Shown in pieces: positions 34,806 through 42,921 of a stretch of DNA of 64,000 nucleotides. Each line of letters opens with the position of its first letter. Position 1 is the stretch's first letter. The position numbers and the translations under genes are program-made. The notes beneath the pieces are model-generated. The model saw nothing but the letters and a program-made list of their open reading frames with translations. It ran no database searches and was not told the origin of the DNA. Source of the DNA: an uncultured Bacteroidales bacterium (GTDB taxonomy: Bacteria; Bacteroidota; Bacteroidia; Bacteroidales; Paludibacteraceae). The stretch lies in assembly GCA_934667275.1 (NCBI GenBank), contig CAKULK010000005.1, forward strand, positions 62,001 through 126,000, read 5' to 3'.

Positions 34806-34977
34806 GTGGACAAGTCAACCTATCCGACAAACGAGTCAACTTTATACGTATTTTAACAAAACAAACACGGAAACGAGTCAACCCGAAAACGGACAAAGCA
34901 CGGACAAAGCAAGTCGCAATTATCGACCGTGTATCTACCGTATATCTACCGTATATCTACCGTGTTTGACAGCGGAA
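34806..34977. repeat. Long 11-bp-period array (about 15 units) downstream of the IS3 remnant
   Basis: The whole spacer from about 34806 to 34977 reads in 11-base blocks. CGGACAAAGCA is repeated at 34890-34900 and 34901-34911. ACCGTGTATCT, ACCGTATATCT and ACCGTATATCT stand at 34926-34936, 34937-34947 and 34948-34958, followed by ACCGTGTTTGA. The words AACGAGTCAAC occur upstream at 34830-34840 and again at 34872-34882 (42 apart, so slightly out of phase). Unit sequence changes along the array but the period holds. No frame is coding. The rest of the 34719-35022 spacer holds only the palindrome at 34754. Confidence 0.75.
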
Positions 34978-35022
34978 AATCCACACCGGCAAATGCGAGT
35001 TGCCAATGGTATCACAAGAGGT

Positions 35023-35610
35023 TTAGAACTGCACTGCCGGAGCAGTTTCAGCCCCTTGCTGTGCTTCAAAATAGGCTTTCTTTTCAAAACCGAAAATACT
35101 TGCGACAATGTTGGCGGGGAAACGGCGAATCATCGTGTTGTAGGCACGCGCTTCTTCGTTGAAATTGTTACGTGCCACTGCAATACGGTTTTCCGTACCT
35201 TCCAACTGCGACTGCAATGCCATGAAGTTTTGGTTTGCCTTCAAATCAGGGTAAGCCTCAGCCACCGCCATCAAACGTCCCAATGCCTGTCCAAGTTCTC
35301 CTTGGGCAGCCTGAAATTCAGCCAGTTGCTCTGCAGTTGCATTGGCAGGATCCACCACAACCTGTGTGGCTTTGGCACGCGCCGCCATCACATTCTCAAG
35401 CGTCTCGCTCTCGTGAGCGGCATACCCTTTGACCGTCTCCACAAGGTTCGGAATCAAATCTGCACGACGCTGATACTGATTTTCCACCTGCGACCATGCA
35501 GTCTCTACACTTTCTTCGGCAGTTACGATGTCGTTGTATCGTCCCACGCCCCAAAGTACAATGATTGCCAATACTCCAAGTACCACAATCCAAGGTAATG
35601 CTTTTTTCAT
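35023..35610 (-). CDS. lemA: LemA family protein
   Basis: A membrane-anchored helical-bundle protein; the function of LemA is poorly defined, with envelope-stress roles suggested. ATG 35610 (MKKALPWIVVLGVLAIIVLW) is used; a TTG two codons earlier is less likely. One N-terminal helix spans the inner membrane and the rest is periplasmic. Family blocks seen: RYNDIVTAEESVETAWSQVENQYQRRADLIPNLVETVKGYAAHE, and ENRIAVARNNFNEEARAYNTMIRRFPANIVASIFGF. The gene follows the TPM-domain gene with 31 bp between them. That is the same pair seen widely in bacteria, although LemA is more often first. Confidence 0.93.
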   Translation of the reverse strand: MKKALPWIVVLGVLAIIVLWGVGRYNDIVTAEESVETAWSQVENQYQRRADLIPNLVETVKGYAAHESETLENVMAARAKATQVVVDPANATAEQLAEFQAAQGELGQALGRLMAVAEAYPDLKANQNFMALQSQLEGTENRIAVARNNFNEEARAYNTMIRRFPANIVASIFGFEKKAYFEAQQGAETAPAVQF

Positions 35611-35641
35611 ATTCAATATTCTTTATTTATTATTTTCACAT

Positions 35642-36604
35642 TTAGAATTTACTTCCTGCGCCTCCACCAAAAGTAGAACCACCTCCCCAACTACCACCCG
35701 AGAAACCGCCACCAAAGGAAGAACCGCCACCAGAAATATAGGTACGCGTCTTCTTAGGAATTGTATAAGGACGCTCCATCCGATGCCCGCAATGGCTGCA
35801 CACATACGTCTTTACACCCGTACCCATCCGTGAGTAAGTGGCAGCTGTAATGACCTTGTCATCAATTTGTTTCAGTTTGTGTTTACCACATTTCGGACAC
35901 TTGCTTTTGAACCACGACAGGATGTAGGCAAAGAGCCCTATTCCCGCCGCAAACAACAGCATAAACACCCAAAACGGCATCAGCCAAAGATTATCATCAT
36001 CCGCCCCTGCATATTTGTAGCGGTTGGTGACAGATACCATATTGCGCAATTCATTAGGCGCATCTCCATCAGTACAAATCTCGTAAATCCGCAATGCCCC
36101 CAAGCACAATCCCCCCGAATAATCGCCATCACGCAACGCCGGAAGCATATTTTTTTGAATGATTTGGCTGCATACAGCGTCCGTCAGCACCCCCTCTATG
36201 CCACCACCCGTCATTATCCGCACATCACGAGACTGCATGGCAAGCAGCATCAAGACACCTGTATTCTTACCCTCTTTGCCAATTCCCCAACGCTGAAACA
36301 ACTCGTAGCAGAAATCGAATGCATCATAATTGCCAATGTCGTCCAATGCCACCACGCACAACTCTACTCCCGTGGCATCTTCCAATTTCCGAGCGCATTG
36401 ATTAAGAAAACCTACATCTTCTTGATTTACAATACCATCCGGATTGCAGACATACTGATTCTGCCCTGTCTTTTTCGGATTCGGCACACTACCCGGCGTG
36501 TACGAAATTGCATAGATTGCACCCGAACACAACATCAACGCGACACATAAGTACAACCGATGTAAATTATGCCTTAATGCATTAGACCAATTATTCATTT
36601 CCAT
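35642..36604 (-). CDS. TPM-domain (Psb32/YgcG-like) membrane protein
   Basis: An exported membrane protein of 320 residues. The signal peptide ends about residue 32. The TPM phosphatase-like domain covers about 55-185 (DGIVNQEDVGFLNQCARKLEDATGVELCVVALDDIG and a KNTGVLMLLAMQSRDVRIMTGGG block). One membrane helix lies near 208-228, then a zinc-ribbon-like segment with two CxxC pairs (CPKCGKHK, CSHCGHR). A Gly/Ser/Phe-rich tail (GGGSSFGGGFSGGSWGGGSTFGGGAG) follows, as in many TPM proteins. Two ATGs, at 36604 and 36598, are equally plausible. It is the first gene of the pair with lemA; the two proteins are thought to act together at the membrane. Confidence 0.85.
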   Translation of the reverse strand: MEMNNWSNALRHNLHRLYLCVALMLCSGAIYAISYTPGSVPNPKKTGQNQYVCNPDGIVNQEDVGFLNQCARKLEDATGVELCVVALDDIGNYDAFDFCYELFQRWGIGKEGKNTGVLMLLAMQSRDVRIMTGGGIEGVLTDAVCSQIIQKNMLPALRDGDYSGGLCLGALRIYEICTDGDAPNELRNMVSVTNRYKYAGADDDNLWLMPFWVFMLLFAAGIGLFAYILSWFKSKCPKCGKHKLKQIDDKVITAATYSRMGTGVKTYVCSHCGHRMERPYTIPKKTRTYISGGGSSFGGGFSGGSWGGGSTFGGGAGSKF

Positions 36605-36631
36605 TCATGTTTTTCTCCACACTTTCGTCTG

Positions 36632-36663
36632 CAAAAGTACTACAATTTTGACAAAAATACAAA
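36632..36663 (-). promoter_or_regulatory. Promoter of the TPM-lemA operon
   Basis: Minus strand TTTG (36663-36660), 20 bp, TACTTTTG (36639-36632), close to the start codon. Confidence 0.68.
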
Positions 36664-36692
36664 TCTGTGCATAAAAAACTTTCCCCAACCTC

Positions 36693-36723
36693 TTGCATTT
36701 GCCACAAAAAAACATTATCTTTG
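36693..36723 (+). promoter_or_regulatory. Promoter of mtaB
   Basis: TTG at 36693-36695, 20 bp, TATCTTTG at 36716-36723. It fixes the gene start at ATG 36748; the longer open frame from 36667 would include the promoter. Confidence 0.72.
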
Positions 36724-36747
36724 CAATTCTTTTCCGATTTTTTGTGT

Positions 36748-38013
36748 ATGACAATACGATTCGTAACATTGGGGTGCAAGCTGAACTTTGCAGAAAGCAG
36801 CGCAATAGGCAAAACCCTATTAGAGCGCGGGTATGCGCGCGCGAAAGCCAACGAGGAGGCGGATGTGTGTGTGGTAAACACATGTTCCGTGACCGATGTG
36901 GCTGACCACAAAGGCAGGCAAGCCATCCATCGTATCAGAAGGCAAAACCCGAATGCCGTGCTAATAGTTACCGGATGTTACGCCCAACTCAAACCACAGG
37001 AAATCAGTGAGATAGATGGAGTTGATTATGTATTGGGACAAGATGCAAAATTTCACATTCCCGAATTGGTGGAGCAGATAGAGAAACAAGTCAAACATAC
37101 ACACATACAGACCTGTGACATTCGCGCAGTAGACGATTTTCACGGCGCATATTCAAAAGACGACAGGACACGGTGTTTTTTGAAAGTACAGGACGGATGC
37201 AACTATTTCTGCACCTATTGTACCATTCCTCTGGCGCGTGGCAAATCACGCAATCCGAGCATTGCAGATGTGACCAAAGAGGCACAAAAAGCGATTGACG
37301 AAGGGGCAAAAGAGATAGTACTGACAGGAGTGAATATCGGCGATTTTGGGCGCAGTACAGACGAGCAATTCATTGATTTACTGCGCGCTTTGGACGAATT
37401 GCGACCTTGTGAAGACAGCGTTGGTTACAGAGTGCGCATATCGTCGTGCGAGCCCAACCTGCTGAACGATGAAGTGATAGATTTTGTGGCACAATCGAAA
37501 CATTTTGCGCCGCATTTCCATATTCCATTGCAGTCAGGGAACAACGACGTGCTCAAAATTATGCATCGCAGATATACACGAGAATTGTTTGAAGAACGCG
37601 TGAGACATATCAAAAGGGTGATGCCTCAGGCTTTTATCGGTGTGGATTGCATGGTGGGCGTGAGAGGTGAGACAAAGGCTTATTTCGATGATTATGTAGC
37701 ATTTATAGAGCAATTGCCAGTGAGCCAGTTGCACGTATTCACTTATTCAGAGCGCGCGCACACGCGTATGCTAGAGATGGAACTCGAAATCGTACCTATG
37801 GCAGAAAGACACAGACGGAGCAAGATACTGCATACCATTTCCGAACAGAAACTGGCCGATTTTTACGCATCCCGCAAAGGCGAAAAGGCTATTGTACTAT
37901 GGGAATCAAAGCACGAAGGCGACCAGATGTCCGGCTTTACAGAGAATTACATTAAGGTAAGCCGCCCATATAAAAAAGAAAAAGTGAACACTTTTGAAGA
38001 AATTACCATCTAA
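36748..38013 (+). CDS. mtaB: tRNA t6A37 methylthiotransferase MtaB
   Basis: A radical SAM enzyme that adds a methylthio group to N6-threonylcarbamoyladenosine at position 37 of tRNAs reading ANN codons. The N-terminal methylthiotransferase domain has its three cluster cysteines at C10 (VTLGCKLN), C46 and C77. The radical SAM cluster is C151-x3-C155-x2-C158 in DGCNYFCTYCTIP, followed by LTGVNIGDFG and LQSGNNDVLKIMHRRYTRE. A short TRAM-like C-terminus is present. The VTLGCKLNxxES start is typical of MtaB rather than MiaB or RimO. 421 residues is normal. Confidence 0.94.
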   Translation: MTIRFVTLGCKLNFAESSAIGKTLLERGYARAKANEEADVCVVNTCSVTDVADHKGRQAIHRIRRQNPNAVLIVTGCYAQLKPQEISEIDGVDYVLGQDAKFHIPELVEQIEKQVKHTHIQTCDIRAVDDFHGAYSKDDRTRCFLKVQDGCNYFCTYCTIPLARGKSRNPSIADVTKEAQKAIDEGAKEIVLTGVNIGDFGRSTDEQFIDLLRALDELRPCEDSVGYRVRISSCEPNLLNDEVIDFVAQSKHFAPHFHIPLQSGNNDVLKIMHRRYTRELFEERVRHIKRVMPQAFIGVDCMVGVRGETKAYFDDYVAFIEQLPVSQLHVFTYSERAHTRMLEMELEIVPMAERHRRSKILHTISEQKLADFYASRKGEKAIVLWESKHEGDQMSGFTENYIKVSRPYKKEKVNTFEEITI

Positions 38014-38015
38014 AA

Positions 38016-38047
38016 TTTGCATAAATCATTTTTTTGTAGTACCTTTG
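38016..38047 (+). promoter_or_regulatory. Promoter of rho
   Basis: TTTG at 38016-38019, 20 bp, TACCTTTG at 38040-38047, leaving a leader of about 70 bases. It starts directly after the mtaB stop. Confidence 0.72.
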
Positions 38048-38125
38048 CACCGCAAATGTATGTGTGAACAACACAAAACAAGTCATTTGCAATTCCCATT
38101 ATTCGAATAAATACATTTTTCATTT

Positions 38126-40192
38126 ATGCAATATGATATGCAGACACTCGGGCGAATGACGCTCGAAAAGTTGACTGAAATTGCAGAGTCATTCGGCTTG
38201 AATGTCGGACGGAATGCATCTGCACAAGCAGTTATCTATGACATTTTGGATGCCCAAGCCGACAGACGCGGTGCGGAGGTTCAGGCACGAGCAGATGCGC
38301 GACAAGCACAAGGCGAAGACCAAAAACGCAATCGTCGCAACCGCATCCAGCAAGCCCCTAAAAAAGTGAACACCAATAATTTGAAAAGCAGCAAGGTGGT
38401 TGCCACAGTGGGCAACAAGCAAGATACATTGGAGCAAATAAAAGAAGAACAATCCAAACAACCTGCTCCGAAACCGACACTGAACAGCGTTCAACCTATA
38501 CTATCGGACAGCACCCCCTCTGCGACACCGCAAACAGAAACAGCACCCAAAAAGCGCGGGCGCAAACCCAAGAATGCTACTCAATCCCAAAACACAGAAC
38601 AAGAAACCACCACACCAATGGAACCCAAGAACACAGAAGCCACACAGGCCTCTACTTCTACAGAAAATGCAGGCGTTCAACCTCAAGCAAAAAAGCGCGG
38701 ACGTCCCCGCAAAGATGCAAAAGAACCGGCTGAGAAGCCCGCAACAGAAACATCCAACGAGGCTGTAGAAACAACGACAGAAACAGCCGAACCAACATCT
38801 GCACCTGCAGCACAAACAGAAGTACAAGGAACAGAACCGAGCAAAACAGAGCCATATAACCCCTATACGCCAAGCAGGAAAAATGAGACAAAAGAGGAGC
38901 GTCAGGCACGTATCAATGCCCGTATTGCTCAGATTACCAAGCAAATGGCTAAACGTGAGGAGCAGATAGCCAACGGCGAAGAAATAACCCCCATTCAAGA
39001 GACACCCGCACACAAGGCATCTACCGGTCCGGAAGACGAGATGTTGAATAAGGGTGCTGAAGCCTTTGGCGATAATATCATCGCAATGGGAACACTAGAA
39101 TGTGCGCCCGACGGGTACGGATTCTTGCGTAGCGCCGATTACAACTATATCCCGTCGCCCGACGACATCTATGTTTCGCAACAACAAATCAAACAATATA
39201 GTTTGAAGACAGGGGACACAGTGGAATGCACCATCCGTCCGCCGCGCGACACAGACAAGTACTTCCCCATGAAGGAGGTGATTCGTATCAACGGCATATC
39301 ACCCGCACAAGCACGCGAACGCATTGCCTTTGAGAACCTTACCCCACTCTTCCCCAACGAGAAATTCCGCCTATGCAAGGGCGACAAGAGCGACCCGTTG
39401 TCGGTGCGTATCATCGACCTCTTTGCTCCAATAGGAAAGGGGCAGCGCGGACTGATTGTGGCACAACCAAAGACCGGTAAGACGGTGCTGCTCAAGCAAA
39501 TAGCCAATGCTATTGCCGCCAACCACCCAGAGGTATATATGATTGTGCTGCTGATAGATGAACGTCCGGAAGAGGTAACCGATATGGCACGTTCCGTAAA
39601 CGCCGAAGTGATTGCTTCGACTTTCGACGAACCGGCAGAAAACCACGTGAAAGTGGCAAATATCGTACATGAGAAAGCCAAACGATTAGTGGAATGCGGA
39701 CACGATGTGGTGATTTTGTTAGACAGTATCACCCGTTTGGCGCGTGCCTACAACACAGTGGCTCCCGCAAGCGGAAAAGTGCTATCAGGTGGTGTGGAAG
39801 CACAAGCACTGCACAAACCAAAACGTTTCTTCGGTGCGGCAAGAAACATAGAGAACGGCGGTAGTTTGACCATCATTGCAACCGCCTTGACCGAAACGGG
39901 AAGTAAGATGGACGATGTGATATTTGAGGAGTTCAAGGGTACAGGTAATATGGAGTTGCAATTAGACCGCAAACTCAGCAACAAACGTATCTTCCCCGCT
40001 GTGGATATACCCGCATCCTCAACACGCCGAGACGACCTGTTGTTGCCGCCTGACGTACTATCACGGATGTGGATGATTCGCAAGCAGTTAAGCGACATGA
40101 ACAGCGTGGAGGCCATGGAGAAACTGAAACAATATATGGAGCGCACCAACGACAATGACGAGTTTCTTCTTGTAGTCAACGGCGCGAGATAA
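38126..40192 (+). CDS. rho: Transcription termination factor Rho with a long disordered insert
   Basis: A hexameric RNA helicase that ends transcription. The N-terminal helical domain is residues 1-50. Then follows a 250-residue low-complexity region rich in Thr, Glu, Pro, Ala and Lys (about 55-305). Next come the OB-fold RNA site (about 318-390: GTLECAPDGYGFLRSADYNYIPSPDDIYVS), Walker A AQPKTGKT (446-453), the IDERPEEVTDM block, Walker B VVILLDSITRLARAYN and the Q/R loops. Long disordered inserts are known in Bacteroidetes Rho and have been linked to condensate formation in Bacteroides. Two AT-hook-like motifs sit inside the insert here: KKRGRKPK (142-149) and KKRGRPRK (189-196). 688 residues is far above the 420 of Escherichia coli. 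Confidence 0.95.
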   Translation: MQYDMQTLGRMTLEKLTEIAESFGLNVGRNASAQAVIYDILDAQADRRGAEVQARADARQAQGEDQKRNRRNRIQQAPKKVNTNNLKSSKVVATVGNKQDTLEQIKEEQSKQPAPKPTLNSVQPILSDSTPSATPQTETAPKKRGRKPKNATQSQNTEQETTTPMEPKNTEATQASTSTENAGVQPQAKKRGRPRKDAKEPAEKPATETSNEAVETTTETAEPTSAPAAQTEVQGTEPSKTEPYNPYTPSRKNETKEERQARINARIAQITKQMAKREEQIANGEEITPIQETPAHKASTGPEDEMLNKGAEAFGDNIIAMGTLECAPDGYGFLRSADYNYIPSPDDIYVSQQQIKQYSLKTGDTVECTIRPPRDTDKYFPMKEVIRINGISPAQARERIAFENLTPLFPNEKFRLCKGDKSDPLSVRIIDLFAPIGKGQRGLIVAQPKTGKTVLLKQIANAIAANHPEVYMIVLLIDERPEEVTDMARSVNAEVIASTFDEPAENHVKVANIVHEKAKRLVECGHDVVILLDSITRLARAYNTVAPASGKVLSGGVEAQALHKPKRFFGAARNIENGGSLTIIATALTETGSKMDDVIFEEFKGTGNMELQLDRKLSNKRIFPAVDIPASSTRRDDLLLPPDVLSRMWMIRKQLSDMNSVEAMEKLKQYMERTNDNDEFLLVVNGAR

Positions 40193-40204
40193 ACAATAGT
40201 TAAT

Positions 40205-40654
40205 ATGCGAATAGCGATTATCAACGGACCAAACCTAAACCTGCTGGGACGGCGGGAGCCTACTATATATGGCATCCGCTCAATGGAGCAGGTGATGGTG
40301 GATTTGCAGCACACATACACCTATATATATATGGAGTATCGCCAATCAAACCACGAGGGAGACCTGATAGACTGGGTACAAGAGTTTGGCGGCATGAAAA
40401 CATCGCTGAATACAGAGCCTTTTGACGGTATTATCCTCAACGCAGGCGGCTATACGCATACGAGTGTGGCATTGCGCGATGCAGTAGCCTGTGCCATGGT
40501 GCCTGTGGTGGAAGTGCATATCTCCGACATCAGCCAACGCGAAGCGTTTCGTCGCGTAAGTCTGCTAAACGATGTGTGTGCACACACCATAACAGGGCAT
40601 GGTACTGAAGGATATCGCGAGGCCATAGAATGGCTCATCGGTCACCATAAATGA
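40205..40654 (+). CDS. aroQ: 3-dehydroquinate dehydratase, type II
   Basis: Third step of the shikimate pathway, cytoplasmic, a dodecamer. The start IAIINGPNLNLLGRREPTIYG includes the catalytic Tyr (Y22). The blocks DGIILNAGGYTHTSVALRDA and VEVHISDISQREAFR contain the substrate-binding Asn, His and Arg. 149 residues is standard. The last four bases overlap the start of porT (ATGA), so the two are co-translated. The shikimate kinase gene aroK lies 10 kb further on. Confidence 0.95.
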   Translation: MRIAIINGPNLNLLGRREPTIYGIRSMEQVMVDLQHTYTYIYMEYRQSNHEGDLIDWVQEFGGMKTSLNTEPFDGIILNAGGYTHTSVALRDAVACAMVPVVEVHISDISQREAFRRVSLLNDVCAHTITGHGTEGYREAIEWLIGHHK

Positions 40655-41415
40655 AGAACAGCATCAGACATATTTTAGAGTGTGTGGCAGTATGTCTCAT
40701 GCTGCTGAGTATGGGAAGTATGTCTCTTTCTGCGCAGAACAACCCCTATGTGGATGACAGGCTGGTGCATTTCGGATTCCATTTGGGGCTCAATTTTATG
40801 TCGTTTAATGTACAAGAAACGGATAGCATCACCCAATCAGCCATTGGAGACGGAACTATCTATCATGCACGAGTTCAATCGCTTACACCCGGATTTTCTG
40901 TCGGATTTATTACCGATGTCCGTTTGTCGCGCCATTTGAATCTGCGCTGTACCCCGGCCCTTCATTTCGGACAAAAGACCATCACTTACAGAAGTTTTCA
41001 ACGTCCAGACAGTTTGATACACGGCACCTCCACCGGCAACCGCGCCACAGTGCTTTCGCTGCCAATTTCAATACCGCTCTATTTGAAGTGGTCAGCAGAA
41101 CGCGAAGTCAATTATCGCCCATATGTAATTGCTGGCGGAGGAGTAAGTTTTGACCTCGGACGCGACAAAGAGCGTGTGATTTATCAAAAATTCTTTGACT
41201 ATTTTGTAGAGGTAGGCTTTGGTTGTGATTTTTATTTCCAATGGTTTAAGTTTTGTCCGGAAATCAAATATCAGATTGGATTTGCCAATGTATTGACCCC
41301 TATCAGCGAAGCAGACCAAGCCCAATGGAAAGTTCCTGCGGCTGATTATTTTTACTCAAACACCATCTCACGGCTCACCAACCAAATGATTTCCATCGTG
41401 TTTAACTTCGAATGA
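40651..41415 (+). CDS. porT: PorT-family outer-membrane protein (type IX secretion)
   Basis: A 254-residue outer-membrane beta-barrel. The signal peptide is about 30 residues (VCLMLLSMGSMSLSAQ). The mature start NNPYVDDRLVHFGFHLGLNFMSFNV and the later RLSRHLNLRCTPALHFGQKTITYRSF are the features by which I recognise PorT/SprT, a protein needed for type IX secretion in Porphyromonas and gliding Flavobacteria. Alternating hydrophobic strands run to a C-terminal Phe region (ISIVFNFE). A general PorT-like barrel without a secretion role is the alternative, but porU and porV lie only 4 kb downstream. It overlaps aroQ and the next gene by four bases each. Confidence 0.78.
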   Translation: MKNSIRHILECVAVCLMLLSMGSMSLSAQNNPYVDDRLVHFGFHLGLNFMSFNVQETDSITQSAIGDGTIYHARVQSLTPGFSVGFITDVRLSRHLNLRCTPALHFGQKTITYRSFQRPDSLIHGTSTGNRATVLSLPISIPLYLKWSAEREVNYRPYVIAGGGVSFDLGRDKERVIYQKFFDYFVEVGFGCDFYFQWFKFCPEIKYQIGFANVLTPISEADQAQWKVPAADYFYSNTISRLTNQMISIVFNFE

Positions 41416-42857
41416 TGCGGAAAATTGTACCCATATTATGTCTGTTGTTAGGATTGGTTTCATGCCAACAGGACATGATAACCAAGGACTTTGCATTGGG
41501 GCTTACATTCTCTCAAGATACAGTATTGTTTGACACCGTGTTCACCGCAGAGGGGTCGTCCACACATCGGGTGATGGTGTACAACAAAAACAAGAATGCC
41601 TTGAATATCAGTCAGGTGAGCCTACAAAACGGGCAGTACTTTTATGTTAATTTGGATGGAGAGAACATCCTTAATCGTATGCAAAACATTGTTGTTCGCG
41701 GTGGAGACAGCCTGTTTTTATTCATTCGAGCCAACCTCAATCCACAAGATAGCAATTCTCCTGTTTTCATAGAGGACAATATTATTTTCAGCCTCAACGA
41801 CCATCTGCAAACTATTCATCTTCAGGCATTTGGACAGAATGTAGAGCGAATGCGAAACCCTGCGGGGGTGATTGTGAAAGAAGACCTCACCCTTACCAAC
41901 CGGATACCTTATGTCATTTATGACACATTAATAGTGAAAGGCACACTTACTATCCAAGCAGGTACCACCTTGTATATGCATGCAGGCGCAACATTGTACG
42001 CCTATGGCGACGTGATTGCCAATGGTACAAAAGAAACTCCCATCACTATTCGCGGCGACCGTACCGACCGATTGTTTGATTCAGTGCCTTACCGTGTAGC
42101 CTCCGGACAATGGAATGGTATCTATCTGCTTCATACAAAAGATACCCCTTGCCCCAAATATGAAATGAACCACGTGGAGATTCTTTCCGGAACGGTCGGG
42201 TTATATGCCCAATCCGAACCTATATATCCACGCCCTGTGCTCACTTTTACCAATGGACGTATCCACAACCATTCCGTATATGGCATGATTTTGCAGAATA
42301 TAGATGCCGTCGTCGTTAATTCAGAAATCAGCAATTGTGCCTCTTTTTGTGTCTATCTTTCTGGCGGAAAACAACAATTTATACATACTACCGTCGCATC
42401 ATATTTTGGTTATCCATACACTAATATCAATATCCATAACCAAGTCTCTCGTGATAATGTAACGGCGGTGTATATCAACAATATCAACAAACAAACTGCT
42501 TCCACCGAGGCATCTTTCAAGAATTGCATTATTACCGGAGCACGCACATCTAATCTGTTGGTTGCTACTCCCTTACCACAACATTACGAAGGTGAATTCG
42601 TAGGAAATTATCTCCGTGCAGACACCCTCTCTGCGGCTTTTGCACACACCAACACATACGCAACAAAATCGGATACAGTATTCCGAAACATCTACTATCG
42701 CATCAACGAATATCATTATTATGATTTTCAATTAGACTCAGTCTCTCCCGCTCGTGGCATCGGCGACAGTATCACCGCCTTGTCCTATCCCTATGACCGA
42801 CTTGGAAACCGCCGCAAACCACACCCGGATGCAGGTTGTTATGAGTTCGTTGAATAA
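41412..42857 (+). CDS. Lipoprotein with right-handed beta-helix domain
   Basis: A surface or periplasmic lipoprotein of 481 residues. The signal MRKIVPILCLLLGLVSC ends in a lipobox with the Cys near residue 18. An N-terminal beta-sandwich (about 25-150, with the pattern DTVLFDTVFTAEGSSTHRVMVYNKNKNALNISQV) leads into a parallel beta-helix (about 165-440) whose turns read like 'TIQAGTTLYMHAGATLYAYGDVIANGTKETPITI'. This architecture is common in Bacteroidetes next to porT, but its role is not known to me. It overlaps porT by four bases, so the three genes aroQ, porT and this one form one unit. Confidence 0.8.
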   Translation: MMRKIVPILCLLLGLVSCQQDMITKDFALGLTFSQDTVLFDTVFTAEGSSTHRVMVYNKNKNALNISQVSLQNGQYFYVNLDGENILNRMQNIVVRGGDSLFLFIRANLNPQDSNSPVFIEDNIIFSLNDHLQTIHLQAFGQNVERMRNPAGVIVKEDLTLTNRIPYVIYDTLIVKGTLTIQAGTTLYMHAGATLYAYGDVIANGTKETPITIRGDRTDRLFDSVPYRVASGQWNGIYLLHTKDTPCPKYEMNHVEILSGTVGLYAQSEPIYPRPVLTFTNGRIHNHSVYGMILQNIDAVVVNSEISNCASFCVYLSGGKQQFIHTTVASYFGYPYTNINIHNQVSRDNVTAVYINNINKQTASTEASFKNCIITGARTSNLLVATPLPQHYEGEFVGNYLRADTLSAAFAHTNTYATKSDTVFRNIYYRINEYHYYDFQLDSVSPARGIGDSITALSYPYDRLGNRRKPHPDAGCYEFVE

Positions 42858-42862
42858 AAGGC

Positions 42863-42893
42863 TTGCAAAAACGAGATTCTTTTTGTACCTTTG
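42863..42893 (+). promoter_or_regulatory. Promoter of der
   Basis: TTG at 42863-42865, 20 bp, TACCTTTG at 42886-42893, starting just after the preceding stop codon. Confidence 0.72.
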
Positions 42894-42921
42894 CGCGTTT
42901 TAAGGACAATAACATAAATCT

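Noticed and set aside
34531..34896. A 121-residue minus-strand frame opposite the IS3 remnant
   Set aside because: It lies opposite transposase codons and the repeat array, with no start signal and no family resemblance.
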